Shown: positions 7,990 to 15,686, counted from the first letter of the stretch. The stretch is 25,070 bases of DNA from Palsa-661 sp035535015 (GCA_035535015.1 DATLQU010000042.1:1-25070); one strand, 5' to 3'. Notes: generated from the letters alone by a model not told the origin. Program-made: numbers and translations.

Positions 7990-8982
7990 GTGCAGGGCGC
8001 GTGTCGGCGCCCTGCGTGGTTCCGCCTCGGCTGCGTGGTGATCGCCGTCGAGGTGGCGGCACTGGCTGTCCTGGTGGTGGTCCCGCGGCCTGCCGGTCAC
8101 TCCCGCACCGCGACAGCACGGCTCGACGCCGTCGCCGGCGGCCGCGCCGACGGGGGACCGTCCAACGTCGGCCGGCAGGCGGTGGCGCCGACGAGCACCA
8201 CACTGCCGCCGCCGACCACGACCACTGCGCCGGCCACGACCGTCGCGCCGGCCCCCGCCCCCACGACGCCGGCGTCGCGCATTGCCGCGCCGCCACCTCG
8301 TCCCACACCGCCGCCTCCAGCTCCCCCGGCACCGGCCCACGGGATCCTGCCGCCCCACAACCCACCGGCCAACATCGCCGCCCAACCCAATTTCCTGTCG
8401 TCCTGCTCGTCCTCAGGGGACGACAACACGTCGGGCTGCATCGACGCCACGGTGGCCGCCATCGACAACGCCCGGAGAGTCGAGGGACTCCCGGGCATGA
8501 GCCTGCCCAGCAACTGGAGTGCGCTCACCCCGCAGGAGCAGCTCTACGTGGGCACCAACCTCGAGCGCACGGTGCGGGGCCTGCCGGCGCTGTCGGCCAT
8601 GGCCACTCTTCTCGACCAGGCCTCGGCCCAGGGGGCGGCGACGGGAGCCGATCCTTCTCCGCCGGGCGGATTCCCCTACGAGCAATGGGGAGGCAACTGG
8701 GCCGGCGGCGTGGGCAATCCCCTCGAGGCCATCTACTACTGGATGTACAACGACGGACCCGGCTCGGCCAACGCCGACTGCACGCCGGGAAACAGCTCCG
8801 GTTGTTGGGGACACCGCGACGAGATCCTGCTCTCGTTGACCTGCACTCCCTGTGTCATGGGGACGGGCTTCGACGATCACGGCTGGGAGGGCCAACCGAG
8901 TTGGGCCGAGCTCCTGGTGGGTTCATCGGGCTCCCCGGCCCTCGATTTCACCTGGCAACAGGAGTCGGCCTACCTGTCCTGA
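7990..8982 (+). CDS. Secreted or membrane-anchored CAP/SCP-like protein
   Basis: From GTG 7990 the product is 330 aa. It has a basic n-region (RRPAWFR), one hydrophobic segment (VVIAVEVAALAVLVVV), a long Pro/Thr/Ala linker and a C-terminal domain of about 190 residues. That domain resembles the CAP/SCP fold: NLERTVRGLP, a Gly/Trp-rich GGNWAGG, YYWMYNDGPG and GHRDEIL, corresponding to the family's final GHRxNIL motif. Six cysteines lie in this domain, with CTPGNSSGC and CTPC likely disulfide sites. I chose GTG 7990 because a Shine-Dalgarno-like GGGGTGA precedes it and because the n-region then starts directly before the membrane segment. ATG 7891 would add 33 residues from the repeat array and has GAGGG touching the ATG, which is poor spacing. 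CAP proteins are extracellular; the substrate is unknown. The stop overlaps the convergent ThuA-like gene by 13 bp. Confidence 0.75.
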   Translation: MQGACRRPAWFRLGCVVIAVEVAALAVLVVVPRPAGHSRTATARLDAVAGGRADGGPSNVGRQAVAPTSTTLPPPTTTTAPATTVAPAPAPTTPASRIAAPPPRPTPPPPAPPAPAHGILPPHNPPANIAAQPNFLSSCSSSGDDNTSGCIDATVAAIDNARRVEGLPGMSLPSNWSALTPQEQLYVGTNLERTVRGLPALSAMATLLDQASAQGAATGADPSPPGGFPYEQWGGNWAGGVGNPLEAIYYWMYNDGPGSANADCTPGNSSGCWGHRDEILLSLTCTPCVMGTGFDDHGWEGQPSWAELLVGSSGSPALDFTWQQESAYLS

Positions 8983-9683
8983 TGGGCCCCGTCCCGGTGA
9001 AGCGTCCAGGACAGGCCGCCGGCCACGTGGCGAAGGAATGTCGGGTTCTCCCAGGCCGCGGGAAAGTGTCCGAGCGACGTGTAGAAGGCGCGGCCTCGGC
9101 CCTCGGTGAAGCACCAGGCCAGAGGGAAGCCGCAATCCGGTACCCGGGCATCGGGCAGGCTCATGTCGAGCTGACCGTGGGCCACACGCAGAAGGACGTG
9201 GGCGTCGGGTCGCAGGGCGCCAAAGAGATAGACCTCGTCGTACCAGCGCCACGGTGAGCTCAGATGGGCGGTGGCGGGGTGGACCCGGTCGGCGATCTCG
9301 ATCTCGAACTCCTGGGTCCAGGGGTGGCCGTCGAAGCGGGCCCCGACCAGTGCGGCGTACCCGTCCCAACCCCGACAGGCATCGGTGGCCGAGTGGAGGC
9401 CGACCACCGACAGCCGACCGCGGCGGACGCTGTCGGTGATGGCGTCGCGCTGGGCGGTGGACCACGGGGTCTCGCCGATGGTGAACAACGACAGGACACC
9501 ACCATGGGCGAGGTCGGCCGGCGATATGTCGGTGACGTCGGACACGGTGACGGGCTCGAGTCCGGCCAGTCCGGCCAGTTCTCCGAGCGCGGTGGAAGCT
9601 TGGCTGAGCACTCCGTGGACGCCCGAAGGGCCGTCAGGATACGGAGCGACCTGCGTCACGATGAACATCGGTGATCGGGTCAT
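8970..9683 (-). CDS. ThuA-like domain protein
   Basis: 237 aa resembling the ThuA (trehalose-utilisation) family, which has a class-I-glutamine-amidotransferase-like fold. Supporting segments are FTIGETPWSTAQRDAITDSV followed by GLHSATDA, a WTQEFEIEIADRVHPAT strand region, DEVYLF and the C-terminal GRAFYTSLGHFPAAWENP, where the conserved Tyr/Gly/His block of ThuA proteins is expected. Members are often found with Gfo/Idh/MocA oxidoreductases, and one such gene lies about 2.7 kb away on the other strand. The biochemical role of the family is poorly defined. ATG 9683 has TACGAT six bases upstream on the minus strand, so the message is probably leaderless. Confidence 0.85.
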   Translation of the reverse strand: MTRSPMFIVTQVAPYPDGPSGVHGVLSQASTALGELAGLAGLEPVTVSDVTDISPADLAHGGVLSLFTIGETPWSTAQRDAITDSVRRGRLSVVGLHSATDACRGWDGYAALVGARFDGHPWTQEFEIEIADRVHPATAHLSSPWRWYDEVYLFGALRPDAHVLLRVAHGQLDMSLPDARVPDCGFPLAWCFTEGRGRAFYTSLGHFPAAWENPTFLRHVAGGLSWTLHRDGAHQDR

Positions 9684-9689
9684 GACCTG

Positions 9690-9695
9690 ATCGTA
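9690..9695 (-). promoter_or_regulatory. -10 element of leaderless promoter for the ThuA-like gene
   Basis: TACGAT on the minus strand, six bases before ATG 9683. Transcription would begin at or next to the start codon. No Shine-Dalgarno is visible. Confidence 0.55.
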
Positions 9696-9728
9696 GGGCC
9701 GGCCGTCGTCGACACCGCCTGTGCTCTC

Positions 9729-11087
9729 GTGTCGGTACGCGGTTTTCCGTTCACGACCACCGGTTCCGTGTCACCGTGTGCGGGTGCCTCTTCGCCATGC
9801 GGCGGTGCCGCCTTGACCGGTGGCACCGAGAGCCTGCGTCTGCGCGGATGGCACGACCGGGCCATCGTCGGCCTGGCCCTGATGGCACTGTGCTCGGGGT
9901 TCGGGCAATTCGGTGCCGTGGCCGCCCTGGGCGACGTGGCCAAGAGCTTCGGTCAGGTGACGTCCGGGGGCACGCCCATCCAGCAGGCGGGGCTCTCCGG
10001 TACCGAGCTCGGCGTGGGCCTGGCCGTGTTGCGGCTGGCCTCGCTGGGAGGCCTGCCCCTGTCGGGCCTGGCCGACCGGGTGGGGCGCCGGATCACCCTG
10101 ATCGCCAGCTGCGCCTTCGGACTGACCTTCACGGTGGCGGCGGCGGCCAGCCCCGGCTACTGGTGGTTCGTCGTCATCTTCGCCTTCGGCCGACCCCTGC
10201 TGAGCGCCACGAACGCCGTGGCCCAGGTGGGTGCGGCCGAGGAGACCGCCGCGCGCGACCGGGCCAAAGCCGTCGCCCTGGTCGCCGCCGGCTACGGGGT
10301 GGGGTCGGGCCTGACCGCCGTGATCCACGGCCTGGCCAAATCCAGTCTCGGCTTCCGGGGTCTGTTCGTCCTCGCCGTCGTGCCCTTGGCGTCCGTCTTC
10401 TTCATCCGGCGCTGGTTGGTCGAACCCCACCGGTTCACCGTGGCCCGGGCCGCCGGCGGCCATCGGGTGCCCGTGTTCGGGGCCGTGGGCCCGGCCTTCC
10501 GCCGTCGATTGCTCGTGGTCACGGCCCTCGTCTTCGCCGTCTCGGTGATCACCGGACCGGCCAACAGCTTCATCTTCGTCTACGCCCAGAACGTTCTCGG
10601 CCTGTCGGGGGCGGTGACCGCCGCCATGGTGGTGGTGGCCGGGGTGGTCGGTCTGGGGGGACTGCTGGCCGGCCGGTGGCTGGCCGATCATGTCGGACGA
10701 CGGCCGACCGGGGCCGCCTCCATGGTGGCCATGGCCGTAGCCGGGGTGTTCACCTACAGCGGGTCGCGGCCCGCCCTGTTGATCGGCTACGAGCTCGGTG
10801 TCCTGGCCGCCTCCACCTTCGCCCCGGCGGCCGGAACATTCGTCAATGAGTTGTTCCCCACGTCGGTGCGCGCCTCGGTGGCGGGATGGAACATCGCCGC
10901 CAGCGTTCTCGGCGCGGTGGTGGGTCTCGTCGCCTTCGGGGCCATCGCCCAGGTGGGCACCCACTTCGACGGGCTCCGGGCGGCGGCGACCACCTTCCTC
11001 CCCGTCTTGGTGGCCACCGTCTTGTTCCTCAGGTTGCCCGAAACGAAGGGCCGCGAGCCCGAGGATCTCTGGCCCCAGGCCGGCTGA
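9729..11087 (+). CDS. Major facilitator superfamily transporter
   Basis: 452 aa from GTG 9729, with about 12 membrane helices. The loop between helices 2 and 3 carries the MFS signature (GLADRVGRRITL), and the matching half-repeat motif is ADHVGRRPTG. The C-terminal LPETKGREPEDLW is like the PETKGR ending of the metabolite/sugar-proton symporter branch. Family members move small solutes using the proton gradient; the substrate cannot be inferred. The first ~40 residues are not membrane-like and no ribosome site precedes GTG 9729. The real start may lie further in, for example GTG 9768 or the TTG before TGGTESLRLRGW. The gene diverges from the ThuA-like gene across 45 bp and is followed 41 bp later by a nitroreductase gene with its own promoter. 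Confidence 0.9.
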   Translation: MSVRGFPFTTTGSVSPCAGASSPCGGAALTGGTESLRLRGWHDRAIVGLALMALCSGFGQFGAVAALGDVAKSFGQVTSGGTPIQQAGLSGTELGVGLAVLRLASLGGLPLSGLADRVGRRITLIASCAFGLTFTVAAAASPGYWWFVVIFAFGRPLLSATNAVAQVGAAEETAARDRAKAVALVAAGYGVGSGLTAVIHGLAKSSLGFRGLFVLAVVPLASVFFIRRWLVEPHRFTVARAAGGHRVPVFGAVGPAFRRRLLVVTALVFAVSVITGPANSFIFVYAQNVLGLSGAVTAAMVVVAGVVGLGGLLAGRWLADHVGRRPTGAASMVAMAVAGVFTYSGSRPALLIGYELGVLAASTFAPAAGTFVNELFPTSVRASVAGWNIAASVLGAVVGLVAFGAIAQVGTHFDGLRAAATTFLPVLVATVLFLRLPETKGREPEDLWPQAG

Positions 11088-11114
11088 GTTGTCGTCAGGG
11101 CACCCGTCGGGCGC

Positions 11115-11120
11115 TACGGT
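11115..11120 (+). promoter_or_regulatory. -10 element of leaderless promoter for the nitroreductase gene
   Basis: TACGGT, eight bases before GTG 11129. No Shine-Dalgarno precedes the GTG. Confidence 0.5.
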
Positions 11121-11128
11121 CGCATCGC

Positions 11129-11821
11129 GTGGAGCTGGTGGAGACCTTGCGGACGACGGGAGCGGTGCGCGACTTTCGCCCCGATCCCGTCCCCGACGAT
11201 GTGGTGGCCCGGATCCTCGACACGGCCCGCTTCGCTCCGAGCGGCGGCAACCGGCAGGCCTGGAGGGTGGTTCTGCTCCGTGATCCCGACACCCGCCTCC
11301 GGTTGCGTCAGATCTACCTGAAGGGCTGGTATCCGTACCTGGCCATGGGGGCGGCGGGTCTGGTGCCCTGGGCCCCGCTCACCGATCGTGAGGCGGAGAG
11401 CGAGGCGCTGACGGCGGCGTCGGCCATGGCCGAGACGGCGGCGGCCGGACCGGGCGGGTTCGCCGAGCATCTCGAAGACGTTCCCGTCCTGCTCGTGCTC
11501 CTGGCCGATCTGCGGGCCCTGGCCGCGGTCGACCGTGATCTCGACCGCTACACACTGGTCGGGGGGGCGTCCATCTATCCGTTCGCCTGGAGCATCCTGC
11601 TCGCCGGGCGCGCCGAAGGATTGTCCGGTGTGATGACGACCATGACCACTCTGCACGAGGACGAGGTGCGGAGCCTTCTGTCGGTGCCCGCCCATCTGGC
11701 CGTGGCCGGCGTCTTGGCCCTGGGCCGGCCGGTGCATCAACCGACCAAGCTCCGCCGGGCCCCGGTCGCCGACTTCGCCACCGTCGACCGTTTCGACGGT
11801 CCGGTCCTGGCCGGTCCGTGA
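11129..11821 (+). CDS. Nitroreductase-family FMN oxidoreductase
   Basis: 230 aa from GTG 11129; the frame is open further upstream, but homology starts here (ELVETLRTTGAVRDF). The N-terminal TGAVRDFRPDPV and RFAPSGGNRQAWRVV are the FMN-binding signatures of the nitroreductase fold (Arg-Xaa-Phe and Ala-Pro-Ser-Gly-x-Asn-x-Gln-x-Trp). A second flavin-contacting segment is GGASIYPFAWSILLAGRAEGL. Enzymes of this family use NAD(P)H to reduce nitro groups, quinones or other substrates, or act as dehydrogenases, and usually work as dimers in the cytoplasm. The physiological substrate is unknown. It is followed after 24 bp by an unknown gene that is probably co-transcribed. A leaderless promoter precedes the start. 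Confidence 0.9.
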   Translation: MELVETLRTTGAVRDFRPDPVPDDVVARILDTARFAPSGGNRQAWRVVLLRDPDTRLRLRQIYLKGWYPYLAMGAAGLVPWAPLTDREAESEALTAASAMAETAAAGPGGFAEHLEDVPVLLVLLADLRALAAVDRDLDRYTLVGGASIYPFAWSILLAGRAEGLSGVMTTMTTLHEDEVRSLLSVPAHLAVAGVLALGRPVHQPTKLRRAPVADFATVDRFDGPVLAGP

Positions 11822-11845
11822 CGCGCCACTGATCGGGGGCGGTCG

Positions 11846-12325
11846 GTGACCGGCGACAACGAGACCTTCACCTTCGTGCCCGATGACCCCGGCCTGGTGG
11901 TGGCGCGCATGGACGGTCTCGGCGCGCGGCACAAGGGATGGATCAACCTGGTTCCCGAGGTCCGGGAGGAGGATCAACCGGATCCCGCCGTCGGGCTCGG
12001 CACCCTGTTCACCGGAACCATCCACGAGATACCCATCTGCACGTGGGCGGCGGGGAAGGACGGTCGCCGGGGGGTCGAACCCGATTCCCTGGGCATCCAA
12101 CACAACACGGGGACGAAGGTGGTGGCCCGGCTGGCCGGTCTCGACGTACCGCTGCCCCCGGGCTGGCGGTGGCGCCAGGACCATCCCCGACGGGGCCTGG
12201 TGGTGCTCGTGCCGCTCGAGGTGAGCCACGCCGATCAACTCGCCTGGCTCCTGCGGGCCGGCGCCGTACTGAGCACGGTGCCGCTCACCGGACGCTGGGA
12301 GGCCCGGGTCCGACCAGGTCGGTAA
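11846..12325 (+). CDS. Conserved-looking protein of unknown function
   Basis: 159 aa from GTG 11846, 24 bp after the nitroreductase stop, probably in the same transcript. The protein is soluble, has no signal peptide or membrane segment, and is rich in charged residues. Notable segments are ARMDGLGARHKGWINLVPEV, GTLFTGTIHEIPICTW, GIQHNTGTKVVARL and PPGWRWRQDHPRRGLVV. I recognise no family. The single Cys lies in IPICTW. Its stop codon TAA (12323-12325) is the first half of the -10 hexamer of the next gene, so the two transcription units abut. Confidence 0.7.
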   Translation: MTGDNETFTFVPDDPGLVVARMDGLGARHKGWINLVPEVREEDQPDPAVGLGTLFTGTIHEIPICTWAAGKDGRRGVEPDSLGIQHNTGTKVVARLAGLDVPLPPGWRWRQDHPRRGLVVLVPLEVSHADQLAWLLRAGAVLSTVPLTGRWEARVRPGR

Positions 12326-12328
12326 CCT
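12323..12328 (+). promoter_or_regulatory. -10 element of leaderless promoter for the Gfo/Idh/MocA gene
   Basis: TAACCT, eight bases before ATG 12337. Its first three bases are the stop codon of the upstream gene. Confidence 0.5.
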
Positions 12329-12336
12329 CGGCGGCC

Positions 12337-13326
12337 ATGGCCCCTCTGCGCATCGGTGTGCTCGGCGCCGCCCGGATCGCCCCCGCCGCCATCGTCCGGC
12401 CCGCCCGGGCGGTGGAGGGTGTCGAGGTGGTGGCGATCGCCGCCCGTGACCGCCGTCGCGCCCGGGCCTTCGCCGACAGACAGGGCATAGCCCGTGTCGT
12501 CGACTCCTACGAGGAGCTGGTCACCGACCCCGGCATCGACGCCATCTACAACCCGCTGCCGAACGGTCTGCACGGCCGCTGGACCATGGCGGCCATGGCG
12601 GCGGGAAAGCACGTGCTGTGCGAGAAGCCCTTCACGGCCAACGCCGAGGAGGCCCGAGCGGTGGCCGCCGCCCACGCCGGTTCGTCCGTGGTGCTGATGG
12701 AGGCCTTCCACTACCGCTACCACCCCTTGTTCGCCCGGGTGCGGGAGTTGATGGACAGCGGTGCCGTGGGCACCGTGCGGCACCTGGAGGCCTGGCTGTG
12801 CTTCCCTCTCTTGTCGACCAAGGACATCCGTTGGAATCTGGCCCTGGCCGGGGGCGCCACCATGGACGCCGGCTGCTACCCGATCCACATGGTCCGGCAC
12901 CTCGGCGACGGCGAGCCCGAGGTCAGCTCCGCACGGGCCCGGCTGCGGTCGCCCGGAGTGGACCGTTTCATGGAGGCGGATCTCCGGTTCGCCGGCGGCG
13001 TGACCGGACGCATCGTCTGTTCGATGCTCTCCTCACAGTTCCTGCGGATCGGCCTGCGGGTGCGCGGCGACGACGGTGAGATCCGTGTGCTCAATCCCCT
13101 GGCCCCCGACCGGTTCCACCGGCTGACGGTGCGGACGAAAGACGGCAAGCAGGTCGAACACTTCACCCGCCGGCATACCTACGACTTCCAACTGGAGGCA
13201 TTCCTACGCGCCGCCGCCGGCGGTGGTGCGGTCCTCACCGGCCCCGACGACGCCATGGCCAACATGGTCGTCATCGACGCCGTCTACCGGGCCGCCGGAC
13301 TCGAGCCCCGTCAGCCGACGGCGTAG
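12337..13326 (+). CDS. Gfo/Idh/MocA-family NAD(P)-dependent oxidoreductase
   Basis: 329 aa. The N-terminal Rossmann domain starts IGVLGAARIAP (6-16). The family motif CEKPF holds the catalytic Lys at 97. The substrate domain carries DAGCYPIHMVRHL, equivalent to the family's DxGxYxxH active-site segment, as in dihydrodiol/sugar dehydrogenase members. The enzymes oxidise or reduce hydroxyl groups of sugars, inositols or related alcohols with NAD(P); the precise substrate is unknown. ATG 12337 is chosen because homology starts at once and a -10 hexamer lies eight bases upstream; the frame is open further 5' but reads through the previous gene. The ThuA-like gene nearby could act on related substrates. 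Confidence 0.92.
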   Translation: MAPLRIGVLGAARIAPAAIVRPARAVEGVEVVAIAARDRRRARAFADRQGIARVVDSYEELVTDPGIDAIYNPLPNGLHGRWTMAAMAAGKHVLCEKPFTANAEEARAVAAAHAGSSVVLMEAFHYRYHPLFARVRELMDSGAVGTVRHLEAWLCFPLLSTKDIRWNLALAGGATMDAGCYPIHMVRHLGDGEPEVSSARARLRSPGVDRFMEADLRFAGGVTGRIVCSMLSSQFLRIGLRVRGDDGEIRVLNPLAPDRFHRLTVRTKDGKQVEHFTRRHTYDFQLEAFLRAAAGGGAVLTGPDDAMANMVVIDAVYRAAGLEPRQPTA

Positions 13327-13364
13327 CCGACGCATCGGACCACGCCGCTGATCGGAAGCGTCGG
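13327..13364. terminator. Candidate bidirectional terminator between convergent genes
   Basis: CCGACGC at 13327-13333 pairs with GCGTCGG at 13358-13364 in the 46-bp gap between the oxidoreductase stop and the flavodoxin-like stop. The loop is long (24 nt) and there is no T run, so this is only suggestive. Confidence 0.35.
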
Positions 13365-13372
13365 ACCGGCGC

Positions 13373-13846
13373 TCAGAACATCCCCTCTCCCAGTCCGGCG
13401 GCCAGAGTGGCCCCCAACTCGGCGGCGGCCTCCAGGTCGGAGGGCGCGATATCGCCCACCACCGTCACCGGGGGAAGGACCAACCGCCAGCGCAGGCCGG
13501 TGGCGATCTTCTCGACGCTGGCCACGGCACCGTCGACATCGGTGTCACCCTTCACGATCAGTGCGTAGGGGCGGCCGGCCGAGTGTTCGAGACAGGGGTG
13601 GTAGATCCGCTCGAAGAAGTCCTTGAGAGCGCCCGACAGGGAACCGAAGCGGGCCGGGGTGGCCAAGAGAAGGGCGTCGGCCCACAAGACGTCGTGCGCG
13701 TCGGCGTCGAAAGCGCCCCGGACCCGTAACTCGACGTCCTCTTCCGTGCTGCCGACCACCTCGGCGGCGCCGGCCACGGCGGCGTCGCAGAGGACGGCGG
13801 TCGACCCCGAGCGGGAATGGTGGACGACACAGAGGTTCTTCGACAC
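13373..13846 (-). CDS. Flavodoxin-like FMN protein (NAD(P)H-dependent oxidoreductase type)
   Basis: 157 aa. The N-terminal strand and phosphate loop HHSRSGSTAVL (9-19) matches the FMN phosphate-binding loop of flavodoxin-fold proteins. ATPARFGSLSGALKDFFERIY matches the WrbA/NADPH-dependent FMN reductase segment (P-x-R-F/Y-G-S, then a K-D-F-F helix) that covers the isoalloxazine ring. It is probably a cytoplasmic electron-transfer or quinone/flavin reductase; the partner is unknown. GTG 13846 follows TACCAT by eight bases on the minus strand, so the transcript is probably leaderless. It diverges from the endoglycoceramidase-like gene across 95 bp that contain a perfect 16-nt tandem duplication. 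Confidence 0.87.
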   Translation of the reverse strand: MSKNLCVVHHSRSGSTAVLCDAAVAGAAEVVGSTEEDVELRVRGAFDADAHDVLWADALLLATPARFGSLSGALKDFFERIYHPCLEHSAGRPYALIVKGDTDVDGAVASVEKIATGLRWRLVLPPVTVVGDIAPSDLEAAAELGATLAAGLGEGMF

Positions 13847-13854
13847 GGACCCCG

Positions 13855-13860
13855 ATGGTA
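13855..13860 (-). promoter_or_regulatory. -10 element of leaderless promoter for the flavodoxin-like gene
   Basis: TACCAT on the minus strand, eight bases before GTG 13846. Confidence 0.5.
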
Positions 13861-13878
13861 GAAGGCGGTGGTGGTGGA

Positions 13879-13910
13879 CCGGCCCTGAATGAAACCGGCC
13901 CTGAATGAAA
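13879..13910. repeat. Perfect 16-nt tandem duplication between divergent genes
   Basis: CCGGCCCTGAATGAAA at 13879-13894 and again at 13895-13910. It lies upstream of both divergent -10 elements (13855-13860 minus and 13929-13934 plus), where an operator or -35 sequences would be expected. Confidence 0.8.
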
Positions 13911-13928
13911 TAGCCACCGCGGCGGCTC

Positions 13929-13934
13929 TACCGT
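13929..13934 (+). promoter_or_regulatory. -10 element of leaderless promoter for the GH5 gene
   Basis: TACCGT, seven bases before GTG 13942. Confidence 0.55.
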
Positions 13935-13941
13935 CGGAGAC

Positions 13942-15675
13942 GTGAACCACAAGAGGGGGGTGGCGATGGCGATGGCCTCCATCGCCCTGTCCGCCGCCAC
14001 CGTCCTTCTCGGCCGCACCCCGGCCTTGGCCGGCCCGCAGACCCCGGGGTCGCCACCGGTACCGGACGTGGGTGGTGTCCAGGCCAGCACGCCAGCGGCG
14101 ATCGCCGCCCAGGCCTCCGTGGTCGGATCACCCTGGGATCCCCAGTCCATGGCGGCGCCGGGGGGACGGTATCTCCGCGACAGCTTTGGACGGGTGGTGA
14201 CCCTGCACGGGGTGAACGCCGTCTACAAGCACGCCCCCTACGAACTCGCCGTCGCTCCCGGCCAGGCCTTCGATTTCTCGGCCGCCGACGCCGCCGCCAT
14301 CGCCGGGGCCGGCTTCAACATGGTCCGGCTGGGCATCCTGTGGGAGGGCCTCGAACCGGGCGGCGCACCGAACGCCCCCGCCGTCTGTGCGCCGGGCGCC
14401 CCCCGTGAACCGGGTCGCTTCTCGACGGCCACGGCCGACGCCTATCTGGACCGCGTCGTCGGTGTCGTCGATCTTCTCGGCCGCTTTCACATCCACACGC
14501 TTCTCGACATGCACCAGGACGTCTACGCCGAAGCGTTCCGAGGGGAGGGGGCGCCTCCGTGGGCGGTGTGCACGGACGGCCAACCCATCCAGGTGCTCCC
14601 GGACCGGTGGTCGCGCAACTACGCCAGCGCCAGCCTGAACATCGCCGAGAGACACTTCTGGCAGAACAACGTCGTCGGGAATCTCCAGGGCCAATTCGAC
14701 CAGGTCTGGGCCACGGTGGCCTCCACCTTCCGGGACAACCCGTGGGTCGTGGGTTACGACCCGTACAACGAGCCCTTCTCGCGTGGCGCCGCCCTCGTGG
14801 CCGGATCGGACCCAGCCAGCTATGTGGCCACCGATCTCGAATGCTTCTATACGGGTCGCCTCCACCCGGGACTGGCCCCGGGCACCCACACCCCGGTGTC
14901 GTGCCCGGCCACCGACCCCGCCCTCGGGGTCGTGCCCACCATCGAAGCGGCCGATCCGAACCACCTGGTCTTCGTGGAACCCGACATCTACTACGACCAC
15001 GGTGCCCCGGACACCCTCGGCCCCATGCCCTTTCCCCGCCTCGTCTACAACGTCCACGTCTACTGTTCGCACCGAAATCCCGTGACCGGGGCCCCGGCGT
15101 CACCCCCGGCCTGCGCCGCCCAGGCTCTTCGACAGCTGGCCGTCCGAGCCGGTCAGCGCGACCTTCTGTCCACACCCGAGCAGCCGGGCGGGCCTCCGAT
15201 GTTCCTGTCCGAATTCGGCGCCACCGGCGATCCCGCGGTCCTGCAGTCGGTGACGACCGGCGCCGCCCAGATGCAGATCGGTTGGGCCTACTGGTCCTGG
15301 AAGTACTACAACGACCCGACGGGCAGTTCCGATGAACCGTTGGCCACCTCCGACGGCCGGCTGCTCCCTCAGATCACGACGCTGGCCACCCCTTATGCCG
15401 AGGCCATCGCCGGCCGGCCGACCCGGACGAGCTACGACCCGGCCACGCGGATCTTCGCTCTCGCCTACCTGGCCGATCCCGCCGTCGATGCCCCGAGCGT
15501 CGTCATCACCGCCCCGGCGCGCTACCCCGACGGCTACTGCGCCACGGCGTCGGGAGCCACCATCGAGTCCGCTCCGGGGGCGTCGCACCTGTTGCTCGAG
15601 AACGATCCGGCAGCCGGACCGGTCACCTTCCGGCTGGCTCCGGGGCCGTGCCCGGCGTCGCCCGGCACATCCTGA
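13942..15675 (+). CDS. Secreted GH5 glycoside hydrolase, endoglycoceramidase-like
   Basis: 577 aa. A signal peptide at 1-30 ends in PALA. The (beta/alpha)8 GH5 domain runs from about 75 to 490. It has VTLHGVNAVYK, then NMVRLGILWEGLEPG and LLDMHQDVYAEAFRGEGAPPWAV, the last characteristic of endoglycoceramidases. The acid/base Glu277 is in YDPYNEPF, VHVYC is at 371-375, and the nucleophile Glu424 is in FLSEFGATGD. A C-terminal beta-sandwich (about 491-577) begins TRTSYDP, as in family members, and carries two cysteines. Endoglycoceramidases (EC 3.2.1.123) release the whole glycan from glycosphingolipids; some relatives prefer other beta-glucosyl lipids, so the substrate is inferred. The enzyme is exported. 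GTG 13942 fits the leaderless promoter and the basic n-region MNHKRG. Confidence 0.88.
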   Translation: MNHKRGVAMAMASIALSAATVLLGRTPALAGPQTPGSPPVPDVGGVQASTPAAIAAQASVVGSPWDPQSMAAPGGRYLRDSFGRVVTLHGVNAVYKHAPYELAVAPGQAFDFSAADAAAIAGAGFNMVRLGILWEGLEPGGAPNAPAVCAPGAPREPGRFSTATADAYLDRVVGVVDLLGRFHIHTLLDMHQDVYAEAFRGEGAPPWAVCTDGQPIQVLPDRWSRNYASASLNIAERHFWQNNVVGNLQGQFDQVWATVASTFRDNPWVVGYDPYNEPFSRGAALVAGSDPASYVATDLECFYTGRLHPGLAPGTHTPVSCPATDPALGVVPTIEAADPNHLVFVEPDIYYDHGAPDTLGPMPFPRLVYNVHVYCSHRNPVTGAPASPPACAAQALRQLAVRAGQRDLLSTPEQPGGPPMFLSEFGATGDPAVLQSVTTGAAQMQIGWAYWSWKYYNDPTGSSDEPLATSDGRLLPQITTLATPYAEAIAGRPTRTSYDPATRIFALAYLADPAVDAPSVVITAPARYPDGYCATASGATIESAPGASHLLLENDPAAGPVTFRLAPGPCPASPGTS

Positions 15676-15686
15676 CCAACCCGGCA

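Noticed and set aside
9771..10964. 397-codon minus-strand frame opposite the MFS gene
   Set aside because: Composition is Gly/His/Gln/Asp-rich low complexity, while the plus-strand frame has clear membrane helices and MFS motifs.
10886..11128. Upstream extension of the nitroreductase inside the MFS gene
   Set aside because: The extension is an Arg-rich shadow of the MFS frame; nitroreductase homology and the -10 element both point to GTG 11129.
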